Shown piece after piece: positions 20,006-28,940 of a DNA stretch of 42,691 nucleotides (positions within the stretch are counted from its first letter, which is position 1; every line of letters begins with the position of its first letter). The translations under genes and the position numbers were made by a program. This DNA comes from Marivivens sp. GTDB taxonomy: Bacteria > Pseudomonadota > Alphaproteobacteria > Rhodobacterales > Rhodobacteraceae. The notes under the pieces were generated by a model. It ran no database searches. It worked only from the letters and a program-made list of their open reading frames with translations, and had not been told where the DNA came from. The stretch is from the NCBI GenBank assembly GCA_017643845.1, contig JAEPMR010000022.1, forward strand, positions 1 to 42,691, written 5' to 3'.

Positions 20006-20111
20006 TGCCGCTGCTGAATTATAACAATTTTCCAGAAAATTTCAGCCTTCTCTCACGACATGCTCGCCATGCCTGCTGATGCTTCAGTCTCACTTGTGGG
20101 AGTGGAGCACG

Positions 20112-20612
20112 ATGCGGTGGCTGATGATATTTTGTATGATGGTGAATATTTTCATGCCGTCAAAAATAGGTGCTCAGGAAGATGCGCGCGCTGTTCCATC
20201 GCTTTTCGATTTTGTAGTCGTGTGGCTTAGCGAAAATTATGACATGCCAGTGCCGCGGACTGAGCCTGAGATCATCGCAATGCCCCACAAAAACCTATTT
20301 GAACGGCGGTATGGCCGCCCGCCAGATGAAATCGCGCCGCAGGTCGAGGCGCTCTATGATGCTGTAGAAGGGCGGATACTTGTTTCAGACAATTGGTCGG
20401 GTTCGTCGATCGCCGACCTCTCAATTCTCGTGCATGAACTGGTGCATCATCTGCAGGCGCAATCGGGCTGGATCCACGCGTGTCCTGCTGAAAGGGAAAA
20501 GCTTGCGTATCAAGCGCAAGATGATTTCCTCAAAATGTTTGGTCAAAGCTTGGAAAACACGTTCGGGATAGATCCGGCGTTGATTCTCGTCGCGACCAGC
20601 TGCATCCATTAG
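20112..20612 (+). CDS. Small exported protein with HExxH zinc-protease-like motif
   Basis: A 166-aa protein from ATG 20112, which has GGAG eight bases upstream; the frame is open to 20079. The first 22 residues (MRWLMIFCMMVNIFMPSKIGAQ) look like a signal peptide. LVHELVHHLQAQS contains HExxH (His108, Glu109, His112), the zinc-binding signature of many metallopeptidases, and Glu residues 15-20 positions later could supply a third ligand. Cys124 and Cys164 could form a disulfide in the periplasm. It is much smaller than typical secreted proteases and has no recognisable propeptide. I do not assign a family; peptidase activity is a guess from the motif. Confidence 0.75.
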   Translation: MRWLMIFCMMVNIFMPSKIGAQEDARAVPSLFDFVVVWLSENYDMPVPRTEPEIIAMPHKNLFERRYGRPPDEIAPQVEALYDAVEGRILVSDNWSGSSIADLSILVHELVHHLQAQSGWIHACPAEREKLAYQAQDDFLKMFGQSLENTFGIDPALILVATSCIH

Positions 20613-20657
20613 GATTTGGCTCAAAGAGCCACTTCTCACAAATCATCTATTTGGGGA

Positions 20658-20732
<75 letters not shown>

Positions 20733-20818
20733 GCTCTGCGGCGGGGAATTAGCCGTAATCCGCGTAGGGCGCAAGCCCTGTCTGGACGCTTTTTTCGGCA
20801 ATTGGTATCAGCGTTGTC

Positions 20819-20962
20819 ATGACAGGCAAAAACCCACAGAAAAAACCGCCGGAACCCGCCAAATCGCGGGAAGACAGGTTGAAAGCCGCGCTAAAAGCGA
20901 ACATGGCAAAGCGTAAGGCGCAGGCCCGTGCGCGGGCGGACGGGCAGGAAAAGAAAGCGTAG
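20819..20962 (+). CDS. Small basic protein upstream of murA (47 aa)
   Basis: The frame encodes MTGKNPQKKPPEPAKSRED followed by a Lys/Arg/Ala-rich helix (residues 20-41) and ends seven bases before murA. About one third of residues are basic and there is no hydrophobic segment. I do not recognise a family. The tight spacing to murA and the uninterrupted, strongly charged composition support a real gene over chance, but there is no clear ribosome-binding site. It could be a small nucleic-acid- or ribosome-associated protein. Confidence 0.6.
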   Translation: MTGKNPQKKPPEPAKSREDRLKAALKANMAKRKAQARARADGQEKKA

Positions 20963-20968
20963 GCAAGA

Positions 20969-22237
20969 ATGGATTCCATCATCGTCAATGGCGGCAGCGA
21001 GTTACACGGGCAGATCCACATCGCTGGGGCGAAAAACGCTGCTCTGGCGCTGATGCCGGTGACGTTGCTCACCGAAGAGCCTCTGACACTGACCAATACT
21101 CCGCGCTTGTCTGATATTCGCACGATGTCGCAGCTGCTTCAGTCCCTGGGCGCGGAAGTGACAGCCCTGAATGATGGACGGGTGGTGGCGCTCTCGTCAC
21201 ATGGGCTAACAAGCACGCGGGCAGATTACGATATCGTTCGTAAAATGCGGGCGTCGAACCTTGTTCTGGGGCCGTTATTGGCACGTGAAGGCCGGGCGGT
21301 TGTCTCCTTGCCGGGGGGATGTGCGATTGGTGCGCGACCGATGGATATTCACACCACGGCGCTTGAGGCGCTGGGCGCGGAAATTGAGCTGAAAGACGGT
21401 TATTTGCACGCGGAGGCCAGAGGGGGATTGAAGGGGGCTGTCGTCCCGCTACGGTTTGCAAGCGTTGGAGCCACGGAAAACCTGTTGATGGCGGCGACAT
21501 TGGCAAAGGGTAGCACTGTGATCGAGAACGCCGCGCGGGAGCCGGAGATCGTCGATCTTGCGAGCTGTTTGCGGCGTATGGGTGCTCAGATCGAAGGCGA
21601 TGGCACCAGCCGGATTGAAATTCAGGGTGTAGATCGGCTCTCAGGAGCGACTCATCCTGTGGTGACCGACCGGATCGAACTGGGAACGTACATGCTGGCA
21701 CCTGTGATTGCCGGCGGAGAGGTCGAATGCGTTGGTGGTCGTCTGGATCTGGTGACTGCATTTGTCGAAAAGCTGGAAGCCGCTGGCGTGGAGGTCGAGG
21801 AAACGCAAGTCGGGCTGAAGGTGCGCCGCGCCAATGGTCGCCCATCTGCTGTGGATGTGGTGACGGAGCCGTTCCCCGGGTTCCCGACCGACCTGCAGGC
21901 GCAGATGATGGCGATGCTCTGCACTGCCGAAGGCACAAGTGTGCTGGAGGAGCGGATTTTTGAAAATCGCTTTATGCACGCGCCGGAGTTGATGCGGATG
22001 GGAGCGGATATCGAGGTGCATGGGGGTACGGCAACCGTCAAGGGGGTCGAGCGGCTGAAAGGTGCGCCGGTTATGGCAACTGATCTGAGAGCGTCGGTGT
22101 CACTGATCCTAGCAGGACTTGCTGCCGAGGGAGAGACCCAAGTCAACCGTGTCTACCATCTCGACCGTGGCTATGAGCATGTAGAAGAAAAGCTCGGAGC
22201 TGTCGGGGCTCGTATCGAGCGGGTCAAAGAACGATGA
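20969..22237 (+). CDS. murA: UDP-N-acetylglucosamine 1-carboxyvinyltransferase
   Basis: A 422-aa cytoplasmic enzyme for the first committed step of peptidoglycan synthesis, transfer of enolpyruvate from PEP to UDP-GlcNAc. The start [20 protein letters not shown] carries the substrate-binding Lys-Asn pair (22-23). Cys118 in [15 protein letters not shown] is the active-site cysteine attacked by fosfomycin. The C-terminal [19 protein letters not shown] and [14 protein letters not shown] are family hallmarks. Its last four bases overlap the next start. Confidence 0.98.
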   Translation: MDSIIVNGGSELHGQIHIAGAKNAALALMPVTLLTEEPLTLTNTPRLSDIRTMSQLLQSLGAEVTALNDGRVVALSSHGLTSTRADYDIVRKMRASNLVLGPLLAREGRAVVSLPGGCAIGARPMDIHTTALEALGAEIELKDGYLHAEARGGLKGAVVPLRFASVGATENLLMAATLAKGSTVIENAAREPEIVDLASCLRRMGAQIEGDGTSRIEIQGVDRLSGATHPVVTDRIELGTYMLAPVIAGGEVECVGGRLDLVTAFVEKLEAAGVEVEETQVGLKVRRANGRPSAVDVVTEPFPGFPTDLQAQMMAMLCTAEGTSVLEERIFENRFMHAPELMRMGADIEVHGGTATVKGVERLKGAPVMATDLRASVSLILAGLAAEGETQVNRVYHLDRGYEHVEEKLGAVGARIERVKER

Positions 22238-22713
22238 GCAAGGATGCCCGATTTGCTGATGGTGCTGACCGCGCCCTGAAGCTGCGAGCGCTGGACAGCG
22301 ATGATCTCGCTGTGATCTCGTCGCTTGCTCAGGATGCGGTTCTGACCGTTTCCGATATGCTTTGGCAGCGGGGGGGGCGGCGATTTGCAGTTCTGCTCAA
22401 TCGGTTCCGTTGGGAAGATTCCGACACGGCTGTGCACCAGGAACGGTCATTCGAGCGTGTTAGATCGATGCTGGTGCTGGAGGATGTTCAAAAAGTACAA
22501 TCGCAAGGTATTGACCTCGGTGAAAAGGAGACCGTTTTATCGCTCCTTTCAATCCAGTTTGAACCTGGTGAGGATGGAACAGGGCGTGTCGTTCTAACCT
22601 TTGCGGGCGATGGAGCGGTGGCGGTCGAAGTTGAAGCGCTCGAAGCAGTGCTTCAGGATGTGACGCAGCCCTACTCTGCGCCGTCCGGCAGGGTACCTTC
22701 GCACGGCGAATGA
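22234..22713 (+). CDS. DUF2948 family protein
   Basis: A 159-aa cytoplasmic protein overlapping murA by ATGA, so translationally coupled. It matches the alphaproteobacterial DUF2948 family in length and pattern ([44 protein letters not shown]). The function is unknown; its conserved position between murA and hisD is the main clue. The C-terminal [15 protein letters not shown] is acidic and helical. Confidence 0.85.
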   Translation: MSKDARFADGADRALKLRALDSDDLAVISSLAQDAVLTVSDMLWQRGGRRFAVLLNRFRWEDSDTAVHQERSFERVRSMLVLEDVQKVQSQGIDLGEKETVLSLLSIQFEPGEDGTGRVVLTFAGDGAVAVEVEALEAVLQDVTQPYSAPSGRVPSHGE

Positions 22714-22738
22714 TCACGGCAGCCACGCATTGCCGTGA
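22714..22738 (+). other. Hairpin between DUF2948 gene and hisD
   Basis: An inverted repeat, TCACGGCA with TGCCGTGA (22714-22721 and 22731-22738), and a nine-base loop, starting right after the stop codon. No T-run follows, so it is more likely an mRNA-stabilising or weak pausing element than a full terminator. Confidence 0.45.
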
Positions 22739-22785
22739 CCGGTCAACAGAGCTATGTGAGGCGCCAGACGAGGAGAGTGCCGCAG

Positions 22786-24087
22786 ATGCCCCAGTTTCTT
22801 TCGACACAGGACACAGATTTTCAGGAGCGATTTGACGCGGTCCTGGGTATGAAGCGTGAAGATAGTCCGGATGTAGATGCTGTAGTGGCAGAGATTATTT
22901 CGGATGTTCGGGCGCGGGGCGACGCGGCTGTACTCGACCTGACCCGCAAATTTGACCGACTGGACCTCGAAGCGGGCGGACTGCGCTTTACCGCCGAGGA
23001 AGTAGCAGCCGAATGTGCGAAAGTGTCCAAAGAGGACCGTGCTGCGCTGGAATTGGCCGCGGACCGGATCCGTGCCTATCACAGCCGGCAAATTCCGCAG
23101 GACGCGGAATGGACGGATGACACGGGGGCGCTGCTGGGCTGGCGATGGACGCCCATTGAGGCTGCAGGCCTCTACGTGCCGGGCGGATTGGCATCCTATC
23201 CGTCGTCGGTATTGATGAATGCAATTCCGGCAAAGGTTGCGGGTGTTTCGCGATTGGCGGTTGTGGTTCCGACGCCGGATGGCGTGGTGAATCCGTTGGT
23301 GTTGCTGGCCGCCGAAATCGCGGGGGTGGATGAAATCTACCGGATTGGGGGGGCGCAGGCGATTGCGGCACTCGCTTTTGGGACCGAGTCGATCGCGCCT
23401 GTCGATAAAATAACCGGACCGGGTAACGCATTTGTAGCGGCGGCGAAGCGGCGGGTTTTTGGCAAGGTCGGGATCGACATGATCGCCGGACCGTCCGAAA
23501 TACTTGTCATCGCGGATAGGGACAATGATCCCGACTGGATTGCGATTGATCTGTTGAGTCAAGCTGAGCATGACGAAAGTGCTCAGTCCATCCTGATCAC
23601 CGATGACGCAGGTTTCGGCAGGGCGGTTGCCGCAGCGGTGGATGCTCGGCTCGAAACGCTGGAAAGGCGGGCGATTGCGGGTGCCAGTTGGCGTGATTTC
23701 GGTGTGGTGATTACGGTCGCGGATCTGGACGAGGCGGTTGTGCTCTCTGACAGGATCGCGCCTGAACATCTGGAGCTCTGTGTCGCGGATGCCGAGGCAA
23801 TGGCCACGCGGGTACGTCACGCCGGGGCGATTTTTGTCGGCAGTTGGACGCCCGAAGCCATCGGTGACTATATTGGCGGGCCGAACCATGTGCTGCCAAC
23901 CGCGCGCTCTGCTCGGTTTTCCAGCGGTCTTTCGGTTATGGATTTTTTCAAGCGTACCACATTGGCACGAATGACGCCGGACGCCCTGCAGGCAATCGGG
24001 CCATCCGCAGTCCGGCTGGCCGCCTCGGAAAGCCTTGAAGCGCACGGTCTTTCTGTCAGAGCGCGTTTGGACAAGCTGAACCGTTAA
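22786..24087 (+). CDS. hisD: Histidinol dehydrogenase
   Basis: A 433-aa zinc enzyme that oxidises L-histidinol to histidine in two NAD-dependent steps. Family signature: KITGPGNAFVAAAKRRVFG and IDMIAGPSEILVIAD; metal/catalytic residues lie in LLSQAEHDESAQ and RIAPEHLELCV. The frame is open from a GTG at 22735, but ATG 22786 has AGGAG upstream and gives the usual N-terminus (PQFLSTQDTDF). It stands apart from other his genes, as is common in this group. Confidence 0.97.
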   Translation: MPQFLSTQDTDFQERFDAVLGMKREDSPDVDAVVAEIISDVRARGDAAVLDLTRKFDRLDLEAGGLRFTAEEVAAECAKVSKEDRAALELAADRIRAYHSRQIPQDAEWTDDTGALLGWRWTPIEAAGLYVPGGLASYPSSVLMNAIPAKVAGVSRLAVVVPTPDGVVNPLVLLAAEIAGVDEIYRIGGAQAIAALAFGTESIAPVDKITGPGNAFVAAAKRRVFGKVGIDMIAGPSEILVIADRDNDPDWIAIDLLSQAEHDESAQSILITDDAGFGRAVAAAVDARLETLERRAIAGASWRDFGVVITVADLDEAVVLSDRIAPEHLELCVADAEAMATRVRHAGAIFVGSWTPEAIGDYIGGPNHVLPTARSARFSSGLSVMDFFKRTTLARMTPDALQAIGPSAVRLAASESLEAHGLSVRARLDKLNR

Positions 24088-24153
24088 TTTCAACGCAGAT
24101 TGCACAGGCACAATGGCTGAGCTAGGAAGGCTGGGCAGTTTCAAGGATGCCTT

Positions 24154-24633
24154 ATGAGCCATATCAGCCGTATTGAGCTAGACGATTCCAATCTGCCTCC
24201 GCCGACGCCCGAGATCGAGCAGGAACGGCGCGTGGCGATGTTTGATCTGTTAGAGCAGAATAGCTTTGACCTGCCTGTTCGCGAGGGACGTGAGGTTCCG
24301 GCTGGCCCGTATGTGCTCGGGCTTTCGATCCGTGAGCGGCGGCTGGTATTTGAGGTAACCACTGAAGACGGCGTGGAAGTTGCCGAATTCCATCTGTCAC
24401 TTGGGCCGTTTCGACAGGTGGTGAAGGACTATTTCCAGATTTGTGCAAGCTATTTTGACGCGGTAAAAACACTGCCGCCGAGCCAGATCGAAACGATCGA
24501 CATGGCGCGGCGAGGTATCCACAACGAAGGTGCGCGGGTGTTGCAAGAGCGGCTGGAGGGCAAGGTCGAACTGGATAACGACACCGCCCGGCGCCTGTTC
24601 ACGCTGGTCTGCGTGTTACATTTCGGGGGCTGA
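24154..24633 (+). CDS. UPF0262 family protein
   Basis: A 159-aa cytoplasmic protein typical of the alphaproteobacterial UPF0262 family (ISRIELDDSNLPPPTPEIEQE, LSIRERRLVFEV, DMARRGIHNEGARVLQERL). Function unknown. It is conserved next to hisD and the phosphatase-like gene, which begins five bases after its stop. Confidence 0.9.
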   Translation: MSHISRIELDDSNLPPPTPEIEQERRVAMFDLLEQNSFDLPVREGREVPAGPYVLGLSIRERRLVFEVTTEDGVEVAEFHLSLGPFRQVVKDYFQICASYFDAVKTLPPSQIETIDMARRGIHNEGARVLQERLEGKVELDNDTARRLFTLVCVLHFGG

Positions 24634-24637
24634 GCGA

Positions 24638-25123
24638 GTGCAGGGCGAGCACGTTACCGCACGCACCGCAGCGCCGCTGCCGCAGTCTGTCCTGTTTTGT
24701 TGCGATCATAATGCCGTTCGCTCGCCGATGGCCGAAGGGATCATGAAGAAATTCTATGGGTCGGAATGCTATATCCAGTCCGTAGGCGTTCGGAATGACA
24801 TGGAGATCGACGGCTTCGCAATCGCCGTTTGTCAGGAGGTCGGGGTGGAGCTGTCGCGGCACCGCTCGCGGTCTTTCGACGAGATGGAGCAGTGGGGCGA
24901 TGACCTCTCTTCTTTCGATCTTGTGATTGCGTTGTCGCCCGCGAGCCAAAGAAGGGCGCTCGAGCTCACCCGCTTCTTCCATCTGGAGGTAGAGTACTGG
25001 CCAATACTGGACCCGACAGGGCTGGGAGAGGGGCGGCAAGCCAAATTGGAAAGCTACCGCCAGACACGAGATCAAATTATCGGGCGGTTGACCGAGCGCT
25101 GGGGACCGCCTCGGGAGATTTAA
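24638..25123 (+). CDS. Low-molecular-weight protein-tyrosine-phosphatase-like protein
   Basis: A 161-aa protein starting at GTG 24638, five bases after the preceding stop. The longer open frame overlaps UPF0262 and is rejected. The N-terminal loop FCCDHNAVRSPMAEG keeps the C-x5-R-S phosphate loop of LMW phosphatases and arsenate reductases (Cys22, Arg28), and WPILDPTG supplies the general-acid Asp. The middle of the loop (DHNAV in place of the usual xGNxC) is unlike classical enzymes. It is a conserved neighbour of hisD and UPF0262 in this group. The substrate is unknown. Confidence 0.8.
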   Translation: MQGEHVTARTAAPLPQSVLFCCDHNAVRSPMAEGIMKKFYGSECYIQSVGVRNDMEIDGFAIAVCQEVGVELSRHRSRSFDEMEQWGDDLSSFDLVIALSPASQRRALELTRFFHLEVEYWPILDPTGLGEGRQAKLESYRQTRDQIIGRLTERWGPPREI

Positions 25124-25124
25124 C

Positions 25125-25532
25125 ATGAGCGATACAGCACGGGCAACACTGACCCGCTATTTTGAGGCTTTCAACGCGGGCAACATCGAAGGGATGCTGG
25201 CCGAACTAGATGAAAACGTCGCTCATCACGTAAATGAGGGGCAGATCCGCTCGGGAAAAGCGAAATTTGCTGAGTTTTGCGCTCATATGGAGCGGTGCTA
25301 CAAAGAGCTGCTGACAGATATCGTGATTTTTACGGGCGCAGACGGCAATCGCGCTGCTGCCGAGTTCACTGTGAATGGCACCTATTTGCAGACCGATGAA
25401 GGCTTGCCGGATGCACGGGGCCAGAAATATCGTCTGCCAGCCGGGTCATTCATGTCGCTTAGTGATGGGAAGATCACGCGGATCACGACGTATTACAATC
25501 TTGTCGACTGGGTTCGGCAGGTGTCTGAATGA
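25125..25532 (+). CDS. NTF2-like / ketosteroid-isomerase-related protein
   Basis: A 135-aa single-domain protein starting one base after the phosphatase stop. The pattern RATLTRYFEAFNAGNIEGMLAELDENVAHHVNEG, then FTVNGTYLQTDEGLP, then LPAGSFMSLSDGKITRITTYYNLVDW, is the SnoaL-like cone fold. Members bind small hydrophobic molecules or act as isomerases or hydrolases; none can be chosen here. Its stop overlaps the next start (ATGA). Confidence 0.85.
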   Translation: MSDTARATLTRYFEAFNAGNIEGMLAELDENVAHHVNEGQIRSGKAKFAEFCAHMERCYKELLTDIVIFTGADGNRAAAEFTVNGTYLQTDEGLPDARGQKYRLPAGSFMSLSDGKITRITTYYNLVDWVRQVSE

Positions 25533-26116
25533 CCCTCGCAATCCGCGCGTTGACAGGGTCGGATCTGGACCGGTTTCTGCCGGATGTCGCGCGGTTACGA
25601 ATGCAGGTTTTTCGGGATTGGCCTTACCTCTATGAGGGCAGTTTTGAATACGAACACCGATACCTGCAAAGTTATCGTGATAGCGCTGGGGCGATCCTCG
25701 TTGGTGCGTTCGATGGTTCGAGTCTGGTCGGGGTTGCGACGGGAACGCCGATGGAGGATCACGCAGACGATTTCGCGCGGGCTTTTGAGAGCACGGGGTA
25801 TGCACTGGGAGATATATTCTATTGCGCGGAGTCTGTGCTTCTGCCGGAGTATCGTGGAAAGGGGATCGGGCACGCGTTTTTTGATGAACGCGAGGCCCAT
25901 GCGCGGCGGCTCGGTCGCCGTTATGCCGCGTTTTGTGCTGTCGTGCGACCCGAAAATCATCCATTGAAACCAATCGGATATCGCCCACTTGACCTGTTCT
26001 GGCGCAAACGAGGCTACGAGATGTTACCGGGAGTTTTTGCAGAATTTCAATGGACAGACATTAACCAGAAAGAGCAATCTAAAAAGAAACTGCAGTTTTG
26101 GATCCGCGAACTATGA
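25529..26116 (+). CDS. GNAT-family N-acetyltransferase
   Basis: A 195-aa cytoplasmic protein. The acetyl-CoA binding motif is in VLLPEYRGKGIGHAFFDERE (R-x-x-G-x-G), preceded by the expected beta strand GDIFYCAESV. The remainder (ENHPLKPIGYRPLDLFWRKRGYE) is the substrate side. It overlaps both neighbours by four bases (ATGA at each end), so the NTF2-like, GNAT and nitrilase genes are co-translated and may act on one metabolite. Confidence 0.87.
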   Translation: MTLAIRALTGSDLDRFLPDVARLRMQVFRDWPYLYEGSFEYEHRYLQSYRDSAGAILVGAFDGSSLVGVATGTPMEDHADDFARAFESTGYALGDIFYCAESVLLPEYRGKGIGHAFFDEREAHARRLGRRYAAFCAVVRPENHPLKPIGYRPLDLFWRKRGYEMLPGVFAEFQWTDINQKEQSKKKLQFWIREL

Positions 26117-26997
26117 AAATTGCAACCTCGGCATATAAACCACTTTGGCACGAGGATTGGGCGCCTCTGCAGGCTCGTCTGGATCATTGGATCGGTGGGG
26201 CGGCGGCGGGTGGAGCCAGACTTGCGCTCTTTCCGGAGTATGCCGGATGTGAGGCTGCGCTGTTAGGGGCGCCACAGGGAGATCCCGCGCCGAAAGCATG
26301 GCGAGACAGGATGGCGGAGGTCGCGGATCGGTACGCCGCGATGGTTTCTTCATTGGCGCAGAAACACGGCATATACGTTCTGGCGGGAAGTCTCTGTGCA
26401 CGCGATGCGGAGGCCGGGTTTGTGAACCGAGCCTACCTCTGCGGTCCGGAAGGGGGCCTGAGTTGGCAGGACAAACTGATCCTGACCCCTTATGAGCGCG
26501 AGAAGATGGAGATTTCACCGGGCGCGGAGTTGAAGTGTTTCGATACTGCACTGGGTCGGGTTGGCATTCTGATCTGCTATGACAGCGAATTTCCGCTACT
26601 TGCCCGACGATTGGTCGAGGAGGGTGTCGATCTGATCCTCGTGCCATCTGCAACGGATTATCCTGCGGGCCAGACCCGCGTCCGTCAATCCTGCCGCGCG
26701 CGCGCAATTGAAAGCCAATGCCTGATCGTGCAAGCGCCGGTGTTGGGTGGAGCCGCCGGGTGTGACATTCTCGACCTTGGAACCGGACGCGCCGCGGCCT
26801 TTTCACCGCCGGATCATGGTCTTCCGTCCGATGGGATCATCGCGCAGGGCGACACGGACGTAGAGGGGTGGGTGATCTTTGAGGCCGATCCCGCGCAAAT
26901 CGCGTCTCCTAGAAAGGGTGGGCAGGTAGGGAATGTTGCTCATTGGCCCGAGCAGGATGAACGTCTTGCGAATGTTTCCATTCTACAGGTTACATGA
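26113..26997 (+). CDS. Carbon-nitrogen hydrolase (nitrilase superfamily)
   Basis: A 294-aa amidase-type enzyme. The catalytic triad is visible: Glu42 (LFPEYAG), Lys121 (SWQDKLILTPYE) and Cys155 (LICYDSEFP). It hydrolyses an amide, carbamoyl or related C-N bond; the particular branch is not resolved. ATG 26113 overlaps the GNAT stop by four bases and is preferred over 26098, five codons earlier. Context with a GNAT enzyme suggests paired acylation and deacylation of an amine or amide, which is inference. Confidence 0.9.
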   Translation: MKIATSAYKPLWHEDWAPLQARLDHWIGGAAAGGARLALFPEYAGCEAALLGAPQGDPAPKAWRDRMAEVADRYAAMVSSLAQKHGIYVLAGSLCARDAEAGFVNRAYLCGPEGGLSWQDKLILTPYEREKMEISPGAELKCFDTALGRVGILICYDSEFPLLARRLVEEGVDLILVPSATDYPAGQTRVRQSCRARAIESQCLIVQAPVLGGAAGCDILDLGTGRAAAFSPPDHGLPSDGIIAQGDTDVEGWVIFEADPAQIASPRKGGQVGNVAHWPEQDERLANVSILQVT

Positions 26998-27079
26998 TTT
27001 CACTTGAAAAACCCGTCAAACAGGCTCATTTAGGCGCCGTTCGCAGAATTCAGGCGAATAGTGCAACACAGGAGATCAC

Positions 27080-27298
27080 ATGGCCAAGGAAGAACTGCTC
27101 GAATTTCCCGGTGTCGTGAAGGAACTTCTGCCGAACGCGACGTTCAGGGTCGAGCTGGAAAACGGCCATGAGATCATCGCGCATACGGCAGGCAAGATGC
27201 GCAAGAACCGCATCAGAGTTCTGGCAGGCGACAAAGTTCAGGTTGAAATGACGCCGTATGATCTGACCAAGGGTCGGATCAATTACCGCTTCAAGTGA
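27080..27298 (+). CDS. infA: Translation initiation factor IF-1
   Basis: A 72-aa S1/OB-fold protein that occupies the ribosomal A site during initiation. It is full length and nearly invariant ([51 protein letters not shown]). CAGGAG lies before ATG 27080. Its stop overlaps the GTG start of maf, so it heads a coupled four-gene run. Confidence 0.98.
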   Translation: MAKEELLEFPGVVKELLPNATFRVELENGHEIIAHTAGKMRKNRIRVLAGDKVQVEMTPYDLTKGRINYRFK

Positions 27299-27903
27299 CG
27301 GCCCGAAAGCCCGATAGCGGGCTGAGGCTGGTTTTGGGCTCCGGTTCGCCTCGGCGGCTGGAGCTTTTGGCGCAGATCGGTGTCGTGCCTGCCGAAGTGC
27401 GCCCGCCCAATATCGATGAGACCCCTGAAAAAGGTGAAGTGCCGCGGCAATACGTGCGCCGGATGGCGCGCGAGAAGGCGCGAGCTGTGCCTTGTGCTGA
27501 GGGCGAGGTCGTGCTGTGTGCCGACACGACTGTCGCGATGGGGCGGCGGATTATGGGGAAACCGGAAGATGCAGCGAAGGCTGCAAGTTTTCTCTACATG
27601 ATGTCTGGCCGTCGTCACCGGGTGATCACGGCAGTGGCAGTTAAACGCGACGACGAGGTCTTCATCAAGGACGTGATGACGACCGTACAGATGAAGCGCC
27701 TCAGCAATGCCGAGGTGAATAGCTATTTGAGCAGTGGTGATTGGAAGGGTAAAGCGGGCGGCTACGGAATTCAGGGTCCTGCTGGTGCGTTTATCCCTTG
27801 GATAAATGGCTCTTTTACCTCGGTCGTTGGCCTTCCACTGGCGGAAACGGCGTCACTGCTCATTGCCGCGGGCTATCCGATCTATCAGGAGGTGTCGGAA
27901 TGA
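27295..27903 (+). CDS. maf: Maf-like nucleoside triphosphate pyrophosphatase
   Basis: A 202-aa enzyme hydrolysing non-canonical or excess nucleoside triphosphates to monophosphates. [12 protein letters not shown] is the Maf phosphate-binding start, followed by [20 protein letters not shown] and [12 protein letters not shown]. The start is GTG 27295, overlapping the infA stop (GTGA). The typical infA-maf order of Rhodobacterales is kept. Confidence 0.95.
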   Translation: MTARKPDSGLRLVLGSGSPRRLELLAQIGVVPAEVRPPNIDETPEKGEVPRQYVRRMAREKARAVPCAEGEVVLCADTTVAMGRRIMGKPEDAAKAASFLYMMSGRRHRVITAVAVKRDDEVFIKDVMTTVQMKRLSNAEVNSYLSSGDWKGKAGGYGIQGPAGAFIPWINGSFTSVVGLPLAETASLLIAAGYPIYQEVSE

Positions 27904-28940
27904 AGGGACGGACGATCCTTCTTGATGATTTTGCAGGACGGGAAGCTGCTGCGCTCTTGGTTGATGGGCGGCTGGAGGACTTTCTGGTTGATGATCCGCA
28001 GCGGGCGCGGATCGGGGCGATCTACCGTGCAATTTGCGACAGGCCGCTGAAGGGGCAAGGCGGTATGATGGTACGCTTGCCCGAGGGCGAAACAGGGTTC
28101 CTGCGGCACGGCAAAGGGCTGAGCCCGGGGCAGGCGTTGTTGGTGCAAGTGACGGGACATGCCGAAGATGGTAAGGCGGTGCCCATGACGCAGCGGGTAC
28201 TTTTCAAGAGCCGTTTTGCGATTGTTACGCCAGGTGCTCCGGGGCTGAATATTTCCCGACAGATCACGGACGAGGAAAGGCGTGCCGAATTGCGTGTTCT
28301 GGCTGAGGAGATGATGCCGGTAGATGGGGCGGGTTTGATCCTGCGTTCTTCGTGCGAAGGCGCTGATGAGAGCGAGATCGCGGAGGATATTGCCGCAATG
28401 CGCGATCTGGCAGACGCAGTCCTTGCCGATGCAGAAGGCAGTATCCCGGAGGCACTGACCGAGGGGGACGGGCCACACACGCTCGCATGGCGGGAATGGA
28501 CCGCGCCTGCAGATGTGGTCACCGATAGCGGATGTTTTGAGACCCATGGCGTTCTTGATGCGCTGGAGCGCCTGAGGGGGCCGGTGGTGCCGCTCGGCGA
28601 GGCGGACATGACTGTGGAGACGACCCGCGCGCTCGTTGCAGTGGATGTCAATACGCGGGGAGATACTTCCCCTGCGTCGGCTCTGAAAGCGAACCTCGCC
28701 GCTGCACGTGTGCTCCCGCGTGAGTTGCGTTTGCGAGGGCTTGGTGGGCAGGTTGTTGTCGATTTCGCGCCGATGTCAAAGGCCCATAGACGACAGCTTG
28801 AGCAATCGCTCCGCGCCGCGTTCAGGGCCGATCCGATAGAAAGCTCTCTGGTTGGATGGACGGTAATGGGGCTGTTCGAAATCCAGCGTAAGCGGGAGCG
28901 GTTCGCGGTGTTGCCGATACTGCGGGAGGGTTTGGAATGA
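27900..28940 (+). CDS. Short ribonuclease E/G family protein
   Basis: A 346-aa protein starting at ATG 27900, overlapping the maf stop; the longer open frame from 27798 lies inside maf and is rejected. The N-terminal part (about 30-110) corresponds to the S1-containing region and contains [22 protein letters not shown]. The catalytic DNase-I-like region keeps both metal-binding aspartates: Asp249 ([11 protein letters not shown]) and Asp288 ([10 protein letters not shown]). The protein stops right after [19 protein letters not shown]. The CPxC zinc-link and the small dimerisation domain of RNase E and G are absent. It may be a monomeric or differently assembled RNase. The full RNase E is presumably elsewhere. 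Confidence 0.85.
   Translation: MKGRTILLDDFAGREAAALLVDGRLEDFLVDDPQRARIGAIYRAICDRPLKGQGGMMVRLPEGETGFLRHGKGLSPGQALLVQVTGHAEDGKAVPMTQRVLFKSRFAIVTPGAPGLNISRQITDEERRAELRVLAEEMMPVDGAGLILRSSCEGADESEIAEDIAAMRDLADAVLADAEGSIPEALTEGDGPHTLAWREWTAPADVVTDSGCFETHGVLDALERLRGPVVPLGEADMTVETTRALVAVDVNTRGDTSPASALKANLAAARVLPRELRLRGLGGQVVVDFAPMSKAHRRQLEQSLRAAFRADPIESSLVGWTVMGLFEIQRKRERFAVLPILREGLE

Noticed and set aside
20040-20111. Earlier start (20079) for the HExxH gene
   Set aside because: It adds 11 residues in front of a good signal peptide, while ATG 20112 has a GGAG at suitable spacing.
22714-24162. A 482-aa open frame on the minus strand
   Set aside because: It lies entirely antisense to hisD, whose motifs and ribosome-binding site are clear; its translation is Arg/His/Pro-rich without domain features, typical of a GC-rich shadow frame.
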